Source: F23-D06 sp963620035 (GTDB taxonomy: Bacteria; Bacteroidota; Bacteroidia; Bacteroidales; WCHB1-69). Taken from it: 14,908 nt of DNA. This document shows positions 7,749 to 14,501 of the stretch, in pieces. The stretch covers positions 1 to 14,908 of the forward strand of contig CAVEXN010000040.1 of NCBI GenBank assembly GCA_963620035.1, read 5' to 3'. The notes under the pieces were generated by a model. It was not told the DNA's origin. It searched no databases and saw only the letters and a list, made by a program, of their open reading frames with translations. Within the stretch, counting starts at the first letter, position 1. Each line of letters opens with the position of its first letter. Position numbers and translations under genes: made by a program.

Positions 7749-7976
7749 ATGCCACACACCTTTAAAGTATTCGTAAATGGTTCTGAATGTCTTGTCACCC
7801 ACTTTCATATTTGGAATGCCGCTTCTAATGGAAAGGATTATCACACCTGCCTTTGCATAAAAGAAGCAAGGTGTTCGCATCACACCGGAAAGGAATGGAC
7901 TTTAAACGCTAATCAGAAAGAGAAAATGATGGAACAAGGAACAACTTCTTTCTGCGCCCTAAGCGCTAAAATCTAA
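7749..7976 (+). pseudogene. Fragment of an unrelated protein fused after the methyltransferase motif
   Basis: Continuing in the same frame from ATG 7749, the sequence reads TFKVFVNGSECLVTHFHIWN, then HTCLCIKEARCSHHTGKEW, and ends at TAA 7974-7976. It bears no methyltransferase motif. The His/Cys-rich segment and the K-x-F-V-N-G start look like part of a genuine protein, and I have an uncertain recollection of similar Bacteroidales hypotheticals that are longer. The last dozen residues (TTSFCALSAKI) look like random readthrough into the recG intergenic region. It is best read as a 3'-truncated gene piece joined to the methyltransferase fragment by deletion. Confidence 0.4.
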
Positions 7977-8010
7977 ATCCTAAAACCAAGATCTAAACTC
8001 AGCGCTCTCC

Positions 8011-10125
8011 TCACCCGATCACGCTCCAGTTGGTGTCGCGTTTCATCAGGCGGGCGAGGGTAGTCTTGAGCCGTTGGTTTTCGGGCTTGCCGAGAGCCGG
8101 GTCGTCTTTGAGCACTTGCCGTGCCAGATTGCGCGTGTAGGTCACCAACTTCTCGTCTTTCACTATGTCGGCGATTTTAAAGTCGAGCATGCCGCTCTGC
8201 CGTGTGCCCTGTATGTCGCCCGGGCCGCGCAACTGGAGGTCGAAGTTCGCAATCTCGAAGCCGTCGTTGGTGTTGACCATGGCCTCCAGCCTTTTCCTGC
8301 TCTCGGTGCTCAGTTCGTACTTCGACATCAGGATGCAGTACGACTGGCTGCCGCCGCGTCCTACCCGACCGCGCAACTGGTGCAGTTGCGACAGTCCGAA
8401 ACGCTCGGCATTCTCTATAACCATCACGGTAGCGTTCGGCACGTCGATGCCCACCTCTATCACGGTGGTGGAAAGCAGTATCTGCGACTGCCGCTTGATG
8501 AAACGCTGCATTTCAAAGTCTTTGTCTTCCTGTTTCATTCGGCCGTGTACTACCCCGATGCCGTATTGCGGCGGCGGGAATGCCCGCTCTATGGACTCAT
8601 ATCCCGCCATCAAGTCGAGCATGTCCATTTTCTCTGACTCCTCAATTAACGGATAGACAATGAAAATCTGCCGCCCCATCTCTATCTGCTTTTTCATAAA
8701 GCCGTACAGTTTAAGTCGGTCTTTCTCGTACAAATGTTTGGTAATGACAGGTTTCCGTCCTTGCGGCAGTTCATCGATGACGGATATGTTGAGGTCGCCG
8801 TACATCGTCATGGCCAGCGTGCGCGGTATAGGTGTAGCGGTCATCACCAGGATATGGGGCGGAATGGTGTTCTTACGCCACAACTTGGCGCGCTGTTCCA
8901 CCCCGAAGCGGTGTTGCTCGTCAATGATAGCCAAGCCGAGGTTGTGGAACTGCACGTTGTCTTCGATGAGCGCGTGTGTGCCGATAAGGATGTCCACGTC
9001 GCCGTGCAGCAGCCCTGCGGACATCTGTTTCCGTTTGGCCGTCTTGGTAGAGCCTGCCAGAAACTCGACCCGTAACCCCAGCGGCTCTACAAACTTGCTG
9101 ATTTTCTCAAAATGCTGCAATGCCAGAATCTCCGTCGGGGCCATAAGGCACGACTGGTAACCGTTGTCTTTGGCCAACAACATCACAAAAAGTGCGGTGA
9201 TTGTCTTGCCGCTGCCCACGTCGCCCTGCAGCAGGCGGTTCATCTGGTGTCCGCTGCCCACATCTCCCCTGATTTCCTTGATGACCCTCTTCTGTGCATT
9301 GGTGAGCGGAAACGGCAGGTACTTTTTGTAGAATGTATTGAAATAATCACCCACCTTGTCAAAGACGAACCCTTTAGTACGCTCGGTGTTGATTTGTTTT
9401 TGCAGAAGCATCTTCATCTGCGTGAAAAAGAGCTCCTCAAACTTGAGCCTGAGCGAGGCTCGTGACAGTTGCTGACTGTCTTCGGGGTAATGGATCTGGC
9501 AAAGCGCGTCACGAAGCGGCATCAGACCCAGTTTCTGGAGCATTTCGTCAGGCAGCGTTTCGGGGATCACGTCGTGAACCAACGGCAACAGGTTGGCCAC
9601 CACCTTTGCCACGGCTTTCGAGTCGAGCGTTTTCCGTTTTGCGACATCCGAAGTGTTGTACAGCGGCTGAAAACGGAGCGGTATCCGGGAGCGGTCCTGC
9701 ACACTCGGATCCAGCATTTCCGGGTGCGTCATGTTCCATCGGCCGTTGAAGACGGTGGGCTTCCCGAATATGATAAACTCTTTGTTCTCCCGAAGCGTCT
9801 TCTCCACCCAACTGATGCCTTGAAACCATACTAGTTCGAGGATGCCCGTGCCGTCGCTGAACTGGGCGGTGAGCCGCCGGGCACGCTGCTGCCCGAGCAC
9901 CTGCACATTCGAGATTATGCCTTTTAGCTGGATATAGCCTCCCTCCTCTACAATGTCGCACACCCTATACACCTGCGACTTGTCAATGTGGCGGTAGGGA
10001 TAGTAGTGGAGCAAATCGCCGTAAGTGTCAATAGCAAATTCAGAATGGAACACCTTTGCCCGCTGAGGACCCACGCCTTTCAGGTATTCAATCGAAGTCT
10101 GCAATATGTCATATCTGTTTTCCAT
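8011..10125 (-). CDS. recG: ATP-dependent DNA helicase RecG
   Basis: Branch-migrating superfamily 2 helicase that remodels stalled forks and Holliday-type junctions. The 704 residues are normal. The N-terminal part holds the helical entry (IEYLKGVGPQRAKVF) and the OB-fold wedge domain (YIQLKGIISNVQVLG). The helicase core has Walker A GDVGSGKT (301-308), Walker B DEQH (402-405), motif III MTATPIPRTLAMT, and motif VI QLRGRVGRGG near 583, with the C-terminal QLRGPGDIQGTRQSG typical of RecG. The start at 10125 is 7 nt downstream of a strong -7 box, so the mRNA should be nearly leaderless; the next in-frame Met lies about 100 residues in and would cut into the wedge. The gene is intact and GC-rich, in contrast to the damaged cassette that it faces. 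Confidence 0.98.
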   Translation of the reverse strand: MENRYDILQTSIEYLKGVGPQRAKVFHSEFAIDTYGDLLHYYPYRHIDKSQVYRVCDIVEEGGYIQLKGIISNVQVLGQQRARRLTAQFSDGTGILELVWFQGISWVEKTLRENKEFIIFGKPTVFNGRWNMTHPEMLDPSVQDRSRIPLRFQPLYNTSDVAKRKTLDSKAVAKVVANLLPLVHDVIPETLPDEMLQKLGLMPLRDALCQIHYPEDSQQLSRASLRLKFEELFFTQMKMLLQKQINTERTKGFVFDKVGDYFNTFYKKYLPFPLTNAQKRVIKEIRGDVGSGHQMNRLLQGDVGSGKTITALFVMLLAKDNGYQSCLMAPTEILALQHFEKISKFVEPLGLRVEFLAGSTKTAKRKQMSAGLLHGDVDILIGTHALIEDNVQFHNLGLAIIDEQHRFGVEQRAKLWRKNTIPPHILVMTATPIPRTLAMTMYGDLNISVIDELPQGRKPVITKHLYEKDRLKLYGFMKKQIEMGRQIFIVYPLIEESEKMDMLDLMAGYESIERAFPPPQYGIGVVHGRMKQEDKDFEMQRFIKRQSQILLSTTVIEVGIDVPNATVMVIENAERFGLSQLHQLRGRVGRGGSQSYCILMSKYELSTESRKRLEAMVNTNDGFEIANFDLQLRGPGDIQGTRQSGMLDFKIADIVKDEKLVTYTRNLARQVLKDDPALGKPENQRLKTTLARLMKRDTNWSVIG

Positions 10126-10132
10126 CGGGTTG

Positions 10133-10140
10133 CAAAGGTA
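10133..10140 (-). promoter_or_regulatory. Bacteroidetes -7 promoter element for recG
   Basis: TACCTTTG on the minus strand matches TAnnTTTG and lies only 7 nt before the recG ATG. No clear TTG -33 element is present 19-21 nt further up. If used, transcription would begin within a few bases of the start codon. Confidence 0.6.
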
Positions 10141-10170
10141 GGTTTATTTTCAGAAAACAGGCATAACTAT

Positions 10171-10180
10171 GGGCAAAAAA
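10171..10180 (+). repeat. Left direct repeat flanking the ISAs1-relic region
   Basis: GGGCAAAAAA here is repeated in the same orientation at 10715-10724. The two copies lie outside the inverted repeats at 10183 and 10699, as target duplications do. Two extra bases (AG) separate this copy from its inverted repeat. Confidence 0.55.
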
Positions 10181-10182
10181 AG

Positions 10183-10198
10183 ACGGCTACCGCACGAA
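10183..10198 (+). repeat. Left 16-bp inverted repeat of the ISAs1-relic unit
   Basis: ACGGCTACCGCACGAA is the exact reverse complement of 10699-10714. Matching does not extend inward, where TATAG faces GAGCC. Confidence 0.7.
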
Positions 10199-10698
10199 TA
10201 TAGAATGTAGAAGCACTACGCGTATTGCCATCCTCAATTCATAATTTCTCCTTCAATAATTGTTACGTCAGCCCGTGGCTTGTGCGCCGGTTTTGCACTG
10301 TTGAGCCTCTTCGGGGCGCGGCTTTTTCGGGAAGAACATCGACCTTTCCAACGGCCTGCCGACGGACGACACGCTGCGGCGCTTCTTCCAGAACCTGGAG
10401 CCCAACACGTTCCGGGCGCGCTTCGCACAATGGGCGTCCTCCATCGTGCATGACGGCGCGCAGGGCAAGGTCGTCAGCATCGACGGCAAACGCGTGCGCA
10501 AGGCCGGCGAGATGAACGGCGACAACCCCATCCACATCGTAAGTGCCTGGCTTGCAGAGAACGAGATGACACTCGGGCAGTTCAAGGTGAGCGAAAAGAC
10601 GAACGAGATAACGGCAGAAAGCAGCCCCAAAATGCAAATTCCGGAAAAAATGTTTCAGTCGTCAATGCAAAACGCACCTGCCGCAACCAGTTGGCTCG

Positions 10699-10714
10699 TT
10701 CGTGCGGTAGCCGT
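10699..10714 (-). repeat. Right 16-bp inverted repeat of the ISAs1-relic unit
   Basis: TTCGTGCGGTAGCCGT is the exact reverse complement of the left repeat at 10183-10198, and is followed without a gap by the right direct repeat. Confidence 0.7.
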
Positions 10715-10724
10715 GGGCAAAAAA
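10715..10724 (+). repeat. Right direct repeat flanking the ISAs1-relic region
   Basis: GGGCAAAAAA is identical to 10171-10180. On the minus strand this copy is the T-run of the tRNA-Leu terminator, so the putative insertion went into the terminator tail and left one functional copy next to the stem. Confidence 0.55.
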
Positions 10725-10756
10725 TAACCGGACGCTCTGAAAAAACGTCCGGTTAT
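10719..10756 (-). terminator. Rho-independent terminator of tRNA-Leu
   Basis: ATAACCGGACG (10724-10734) and CGTCCGGTTAT (10746-10756) form a perfect 11-bp stem with an 11-nt loop. On the minus strand the stem lies 6 nt after the tRNA discriminator base and is followed by a run of T residues (10719-10724), the standard layout for a tRNA terminator. Confidence 0.9.
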
Positions 10757-10762
10757 GCGGTG

Positions 10763-10846
10763 TACCGAAGACCGGGATCGAACCGGTACGAGTGTTACCT
10801 CATTGGTTTTTGAGACCAACGCGTCTACCTATTCCGCCACTTCGGC
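10763..10846 (-). tRNA. tRNA-Leu (anticodon CAA)
   Basis: An 84-nt class II tRNA on the minus strand. The acceptor stem GCCGAAG pairs with CTTCGGT, followed by discriminator A; the CCA end is not encoded. The anticodon stem TTGGT/ACCAA encloses the loop CTCAAAA, giving anticodon CAA, which reads UUG. The T arm is ACCGG-TTCGATC-CCGGT, and a long variable arm (TGAGGTAACACTCG region) confirms the leucine class. It has its own -7 box upstream and a terminator downstream, so it is a single-gene unit. Confidence 0.95.
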
Positions 10847-10856
10847 AAATCGGGCG

Positions 10857-10864
10857 CAAAGATA
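10857..10864 (-). promoter_or_regulatory. Bacteroidetes -7 promoter element for tRNA-Leu
   Basis: TATCTTTG on the minus strand matches TAnnTTTG and lies 10 nt before the mature tRNA 5' end. A TTG occurs 23 nt further up (10888-10890), slightly outside the usual 19-21 nt spacing. Confidence 0.7.
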
Positions 10865-10945
10865 AACTTTTTTTCTTTGCTTCCGCTCAAGCAATGTTGA
10901 AAATATAAAACACTGCTAATCAGCCCGTTACTAACACACTCCCGC

Positions 10946-12658
10946 TTACGCCATCCAGTCCTTTATTTGGTCGAGGGTGGCGGCAGGCACTTCCAGTTTC
11001 AGTTTCTTACGCAATCCGCCCAAATCGTTGAGCAATTTGTTAGGATTGGCCTGTTTGAGTTGATTTACAGTCTGGATGTTCAGTTTGCGGAGTGCGGGGA
11101 TCCATGCGGCATCTATGCCGAGTGCGGTGAAATCCTCATCTTTGCTCATTTCGGGTTTCTTTTCGGGACGCATTTGCGGGAAGAATAGCACATCCTGAAT
11201 AGAGGCCGAGTCGGTCATGATCATCGTCAGGCGGTCGATGCCGATGCCGAGGCCTGCCGTAGGCGGCATGCCGATTTCGAGCGAGCGCAGGAAGTCCTCA
11301 TCAAGCACCATTGACTCCGTGTCGCCGCGCTTGCCCAGTTCCAGTTGGTCTTCAAAGCGTTTTCTTTGGTCAAGCGGGTCGTTGAGTTCTGAATAGGCGT
11401 TGCAGATTTCCTTGCCGTTGCACATCGCCTCAAAACGTTCTGTCAAGCCGGGCTTTGAGCGGTGTTTCTTTGTCAATGGCGACATCTCGATAGGATAATC
11501 GTAGATGAATGTCGGCTGAATGAGTTTATGTTCGCATGTTTCACCAAAAATCTCGTCAATCAGCTTGCCTTTGCCCATCGTGCTATCGACTTTCACGCCT
11601 TGTCGTGTGGCGAACTCTGCCAGTTGAGCCTCGTCCATGTTTGAAATGTCGGTGCCAGTGAAATGTTCGATGGCTTCAAACATTGTATAGCGTTTCCAGG
11701 GGCGTTTGAAGTCGATGATATTCTCGCCCACCTTGACCTTAGTGTCGCCGTGCAGGGCGAGGGCAATTCTTTCCACCATCTCCTCTACACAATTCATCAT
11801 CCATTCATAGTCCTTGTAAGGCACATAGAGTTCCATCTGGGTAAATTCGGGATTGTGGAAGCGGTCCATGCCCTCATTCCGGAAATCCTTAGAGAACTCG
11901 TACACGCCGTTGAAACCGCCTACGATGAGTTTTTTGAGGTACAGTTCATCGGCAATGCGGAGATAGAGCGTCATGTCGAGCGTATTGTGGTGTGTCTTGA
12001 AAGGACGTGCGGCGGCACCGCCGTACAGCGGTTGCAGGATTGGCGTTTCAACCTCCAAATAACCTTTCTCGTTCAGGAAATTGCGCATGGTGTTCACCAG
12101 CAGCGTGCGCTTGATGAATGTATCCTTGACTTGCGGATTGACGATGAGATCGATATAGCGTTGGCGGTAGCGCTGCTCCGGATCCTGGAAAGCGTCATAC
12201 ACCTTGCCGTCTTTCTGTTTCACTATGGGCAGCGGGCATACCGACTTGCACAGAATGGTAAACTCCCGGACGTGGACGCTGATTTCGCCCATCTGGGTGA
12301 CAAAAACGAAACCTTTGACGCCGATGATGTCGCCAATGTCGAGTTTTTTGAACACGCTGTTGTACATCGTCTTGTCCTCGCCGGGACAGATCTCGTCACG
12401 TTTGGCGTAAATCTGGATTCTGCCAACGGAATCCTGGATCTCGTAAAAGGCGACCGCCCCCATAATGCGTTGATTCATAATTCTGCCGGCGATGCTGACT
12501 TGCTGGAATCTAGTATTATCTAACGGAAACTCTTTCAGTATTTGCTCCGTGGTTGTGTTCACTTCATATTCGGCGGCGGGATAGGGGTCAATGCCTAAAT
12601 TGATAAGGTCTTCTAATTTTTTTCTGCGGATAATTTCTTGCTCGGATAATTCAGCCAT
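10946..12658 (-). CDS. lysS: Lysyl-tRNA synthetase (class II) with C-terminal extension
   Basis: Charges tRNA-Lys with lysine. The N-terminal OB-fold anticodon domain is VSIAGRIMNQRIMGAVAFYE and the following strands. The class II catalytic core shows motif 2 (FRNEGMDRFHNPEFTQMELY) and motif 3 GLGIGIDR (about 469-476). The protein is 570 residues, against about 505 in E. coli. The extra C-terminal segment from about residue 504 (DFTALGIDAAWIPALRKLNI, then LNDLGGLRKKLKLE) looks helical, like a helix-hairpin-helix-type module; I believe such tails are common in Bacteroidetes LysS. I place the start at ATG 12658 (MAELSEQEIIRRKKL); an in-frame extension to TTG 12691 would run through the -7 box. 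It lies upstream of tRNA-Leu on the same strand but each has its own promoter. Confidence 0.96.
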   Translation of the reverse strand: MAELSEQEIIRRKKLEDLINLGIDPYPAAEYEVNTTTEQILKEFPLDNTRFQQVSIAGRIMNQRIMGAVAFYEIQDSVGRIQIYAKRDEICPGEDKTMYNSVFKKLDIGDIIGVKGFVFVTQMGEISVHVREFTILCKSVCPLPIVKQKDGKVYDAFQDPEQRYRQRYIDLIVNPQVKDTFIKRTLLVNTMRNFLNEKGYLEVETPILQPLYGGAAARPFKTHHNTLDMTLYLRIADELYLKKLIVGGFNGVYEFSKDFRNEGMDRFHNPEFTQMELYVPYKDYEWMMNCVEEMVERIALALHGDTKVKVGENIIDFKRPWKRYTMFEAIEHFTGTDISNMDEAQLAEFATRQGVKVDSTMGKGKLIDEIFGETCEHKLIQPTFIYDYPIEMSPLTKKHRSKPGLTERFEAMCNGKEICNAYSELNDPLDQRKRFEDQLELGKRGDTESMVLDEDFLRSLEIGMPPTAGLGIGIDRLTMIMTDSASIQDVLFFPQMRPEKKPEMSKDEDFTALGIDAAWIPALRKLNIQTVNQLKQANPNKLLNDLGGLRKKLKLEVPAATLDQIKDWMA

Positions 12659-12680
12659 GTCGGTTTGTTTTTTCAAACGG

Positions 12681-12688
12681 CAAAAATA
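12681..12688 (-). promoter_or_regulatory. Bacteroidetes -7 promoter element for lysS
   Basis: TATTTTTG on the minus strand matches TAnnTTTG, 22 nt before the ATG at 12658. The -33 region is poor (TTTAG about 18 nt away). It overlaps the longer in-frame reading and so decides the start. Confidence 0.65.
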
Positions 12689-12809
12689 CAAAAAAAACGG
12701 CCGTATCTAAACCGCCGTTCCCTCATCAAATCGCAATTTGTCTTTCAGGTTTGCCCATTTGGGACGAATCTGCACCATTGAGGCATAAAGTGGAAGACTT
12801 GTCCAACGA

Positions 12810-13481
12810 CTATTTGGCATAATTGCGCTCCCCGAAGATGGCGCTGCCGATGCGAACCAAAGTGCTGCCCTCCTCGATAGCGATGCGGTAATCTTCAGAC
12901 ATGCCCATAGAACGTTCATTGAATGCGTCATCGTTTTGAAAATAGTTCTGTTTCAGCATATCGAAAATAGATTTCAGGTTTCTGAACTCGCTACGCACCC
13001 GTTCCATATCGTCTGTAAACGTGGCCATACCCATAACGCCGCAGATGCGCACATTCTTCCATTCGCTGAACTGCGCGCTCTCAAGCATCTGCACACACTC
13101 ATCCGGCAGAAAGCCGAACTTGGTGCTTTCTGCAGCAATGTGGAATTGCAGAAGGCACGGAATGATGCGGCCGTACTTTTCGGCATGGCGGTTTACCTCA
13201 CCGAGCAGTTCCGCGCTGTCGATACTGTGTATAAGCGTCACGAATGGTGCTATGTATTTTATTTTGTTGGTCTGGAGATGACCGATGAAATGCCATTGGA
13301 TGTCATTGGGAAGCACCTCGTGTTTGGCTTTCATCTCTTGTGCCTTGTTTTCGCCAAAGACGCATTGCCCCTTGTCGTAAAGGGTCTGTATATCTTCGGC
13401 GGGTTTTGTTTTTGAGACGGCAATCAAGCGGACACCTGCGGGCAGTTCGCCAAGAATTTCGTTGTATTTTTCAATATCCAT
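12810..13481 (-). CDS. yggS: YggS/PROSC-family pyridoxal-phosphate homeostasis protein
   Basis: Small cytoplasmic PLP-binding protein that handles free pyridoxal phosphate and affects amino-acid and keto-acid balance; the family has no firmly established enzyme activity. The 223 residues are normal for the single-domain TIM-barrel type. The PLP-binding lysine is Lys24 in LIAVSKTKP. Other family marks are FGENKAQEM, WHFIGHLQTNK, HIHSIDS-like IHSIDSAELL, and the phosphate-binding end SMGMSEDYRIAIEEGST then VRIGSAIFGER. It has its own promoter with both elements. The 100-150 bp between its stop and the lysS promoter holds no gene I can support. Confidence 0.95.
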   Translation of the reverse strand: MDIEKYNEILGELPAGVRLIAVSKTKPAEDIQTLYDKGQCVFGENKAQEMKAKHEVLPNDIQWHFIGHLQTNKIKYIAPFVTLIHSIDSAELLGEVNRHAEKYGRIIPCLLQFHIAAESTKFGFLPDECVQMLESAQFSEWKNVRICGVMGMATFTDDMERVRSEFRNLKSIFDMLKQNYFQNDDAFNERSMGMSEDYRIAIEEGSTLVRIGSAIFGERNYAK

Positions 13482-13527
13482 AGTATCTGTAGTTCCGCAC
13501 CTTTAATGGGTGTGATGAAAAGAGGTG

Positions 13528-13557
13528 CAAAAATACGAAAAAGACCTCCTGTTGCAA
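13528..13557 (-). promoter_or_regulatory. yggS promoter with -7 and -33 elements
   Basis: On the minus strand TTG (13555-13557) is followed by 19 nt and TATTTTTG (13528-13535), a full Bacteroidetes promoter. The -33 element sits inside a small inverted repeat, TGTTGC (13550-13555) and GCAACA (13561-13566), which could be an operator or chance. The predicted leader is about 40 nt and could fold GCACCT (13497-13502) with AGGTGC (13523-13528). Confidence 0.75.
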
Positions 13558-13753
13558 TCCGCAACAAACAATTCGTAGTTTTTCAATGTGCGCAGTCCTG
13601 TTTTGGTTAAAAAAACATAATAAACGTATTGGAAGTGCAATAATAGGATTGGTTTAGGCGTTTTGAAAGAAAACATTTATTTTGAGTCTGTTTAAAATGG
13701 GAGGGCAGACTTAAGTAGTGAACAAAACGTCTCCCTCAAAAAAAACAAATAAA

Positions 13754-14473
13754 ATGAAAGAATTAGCTCGAGAACAAAAAGCAGTAAGCGCTTTTAGAAA
13801 TGCTACTGCAAACTTCAGAGTAGTAACTGAAGATGTTAAAGAAGGCAGGGAATCCTATAGTGATTTCTATGACTATTTCACCTCAGCAATTGTTTCCTTT
13901 ATGGGGTCTGAACTGAATTTCAGACAGGCGGACAGGGCAAATGTTCTGGGCATTCAGGAAGATCTTGAAAAGTATTCAAGGGAAAGAGGCAAACAATTGA
14001 ACCTACAAGGCATTACCTTATTAGAAAATGCCTTGATATCGTATTCCAAATTCGAAAAAGAACAGACGGACATCTTTTCATTTGATGAGACAATCTCGGA
14101 TTTGATCGATGAATTTGATGTGATTCTCAAGAACCAAATCCTTTTGTTTGAAACAAAAGCTTCTGACACGAAGGAAATCTATACTTCCTATGCACAATTG
14201 TATGATATTATACATGAGGGAGTGTCCATCGAAGAGTTTTTTTCATTCAACAAATACACTATCCAAAAACTTATTGATATACGCAGACAAGAGGATAGAG
14301 GCGCAACAACAAACATCGCACTATGGAAAGTAATCGCTATTGCTGTTGTTGCATGTGTCGCTATCATACCTATCATCAGATGTTACAGACTGAACCGTTG
14401 TTCAAAGAAAGAAAAAGCCATTTATGATAGCATCATCGCTACTGCAATGCTTGTGTTTGGCGCATGTGAATAA
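13754..14473 (+). CDS. Unrecognised protein with C-terminal membrane anchor
   Basis: I do not recognise this family. From ATG 13754 (MKELAREQKAVSAFRNATAN) it has 239 residues. Residues 1-180 are charged, predicted mainly helical and possibly coiled (QEDLEKYSRERGKQ, DETISDLIDEFDVILKNQ), with no signal peptide. One membrane helix lies at about 188-210 (NIALWKVIAIAVVACVAIIP), followed by a short basic, Cys-containing tail (RCYRLNRCSKKEKAIYDSII) and a last hydrophobic stretch ending FGACE. This suggests a cytoplasmic domain anchored at the C-terminus. An in-frame GTG at 13718 would add 12 lysine-rich residues; I prefer the ATG with its A-rich upstream sequence. It is AT-richer than yggS. A small lipoprotein gene follows after 28 nt, probably in one operon. 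No convincing -7 box precedes it. Confidence 0.7.
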   Translation: MKELAREQKAVSAFRNATANFRVVTEDVKEGRESYSDFYDYFTSAIVSFMGSELNFRQADRANVLGIQEDLEKYSRERGKQLNLQGITLLENALISYSKFEKEQTDIFSFDETISDLIDEFDVILKNQILLFETKASDTKEIYTSYAQLYDIIHEGVSIEEFFSFNKYTIQKLIDIRRQEDRGATTNIALWKVIAIAVVACVAIIPIIRCYRLNRCSKKEKAIYDSIIATAMLVFGACE

Positions 14474-14501
14474 TATCATTTCAAATTTAACAAATACCAT
14501 T

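Larger units (their letters stand above)
10183..10714. mobile_element. Transposon-like unit holding an ISAs1-type transposase relic
   Basis: A 532-bp segment between recG and tRNA-Leu is bounded by a perfect 16-bp inverted repeat: ACGGCTACCGCACGAA (10183-10198) and its reverse complement (10699-10714). Direct repeats of GGGCAAAAAA lie outside both ends. Inside is a broken ISAs1-family transposase. ISAs1 elements are known for inverted termini of about this size and 8-10 bp target duplications, which fits, but I cannot confirm that these repeats are ISAs1 ends. The left interior (10199-10304) has no recognisable coding. The unit lacks a complete transposase and would not move by itself. Confidence 0.55.
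10305..10727 (+). pseudogene. ISAs1-family transposase fragment
   Basis: An open frame between a TGA at 10302-10304 and TAA at 10725-10727 encodes the central part of an ISAs1-family (H-repeat-like) transposase. It reads FGKNIDLSNGLPTDDTLRRF, then FARFAQWASS after a short gap, then KVVSIDGKRVRKAGE with the first catalytic Asp in SIDGK, then HIVSAWLAENEMTLGQFKV and SEKTNEITA. Similarity ends near 10617; the remaining 35 residues are readthrough. About 100 N-terminal and 200 C-terminal residues, including the other two catalytic acids, are missing. The fragment is very GC-rich compared with the flanks. The first ATG, at 10446, falls inside the domain, so no sensible protein is expected. Confidence 0.8.

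Noticed and set aside
7962..8006. Two AGCGCT palindromes and repeated ATCTAAA between the cassette and recG, considered as a recG terminator or attachment site
   Set aside because: The arms are only 6 bp with a loop of over 30 nt and no T-run, and no matching copy is seen at the metG end of the cassette.
11663..12523. Plus-strand open frame (286 codons) opposite lysS
   Set aside because: It lies wholly inside lysS, with a His/Val/Asp-rich composition and no motif or promoter.
12659..12691. N-terminal extension of lysS from a TTG codon
   Set aside because: It overlaps the -7 element at 12681-12688, and MAELSEQE from 12658 is the expected start.
12707..12809. Minus-strand tail frame after yggS (ending KLRFDEGTAV) as a gene remnant
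   Set aside because: It mostly overlaps yggS out of frame and shows nothing that I can tie to a family.
13685..13711. AGTCTG...CAGACT inverted repeat before the unrecognised gene
   Set aside because: Six-bp arms 15 nt apart with no promoter box at a useful distance; no support for an operator.
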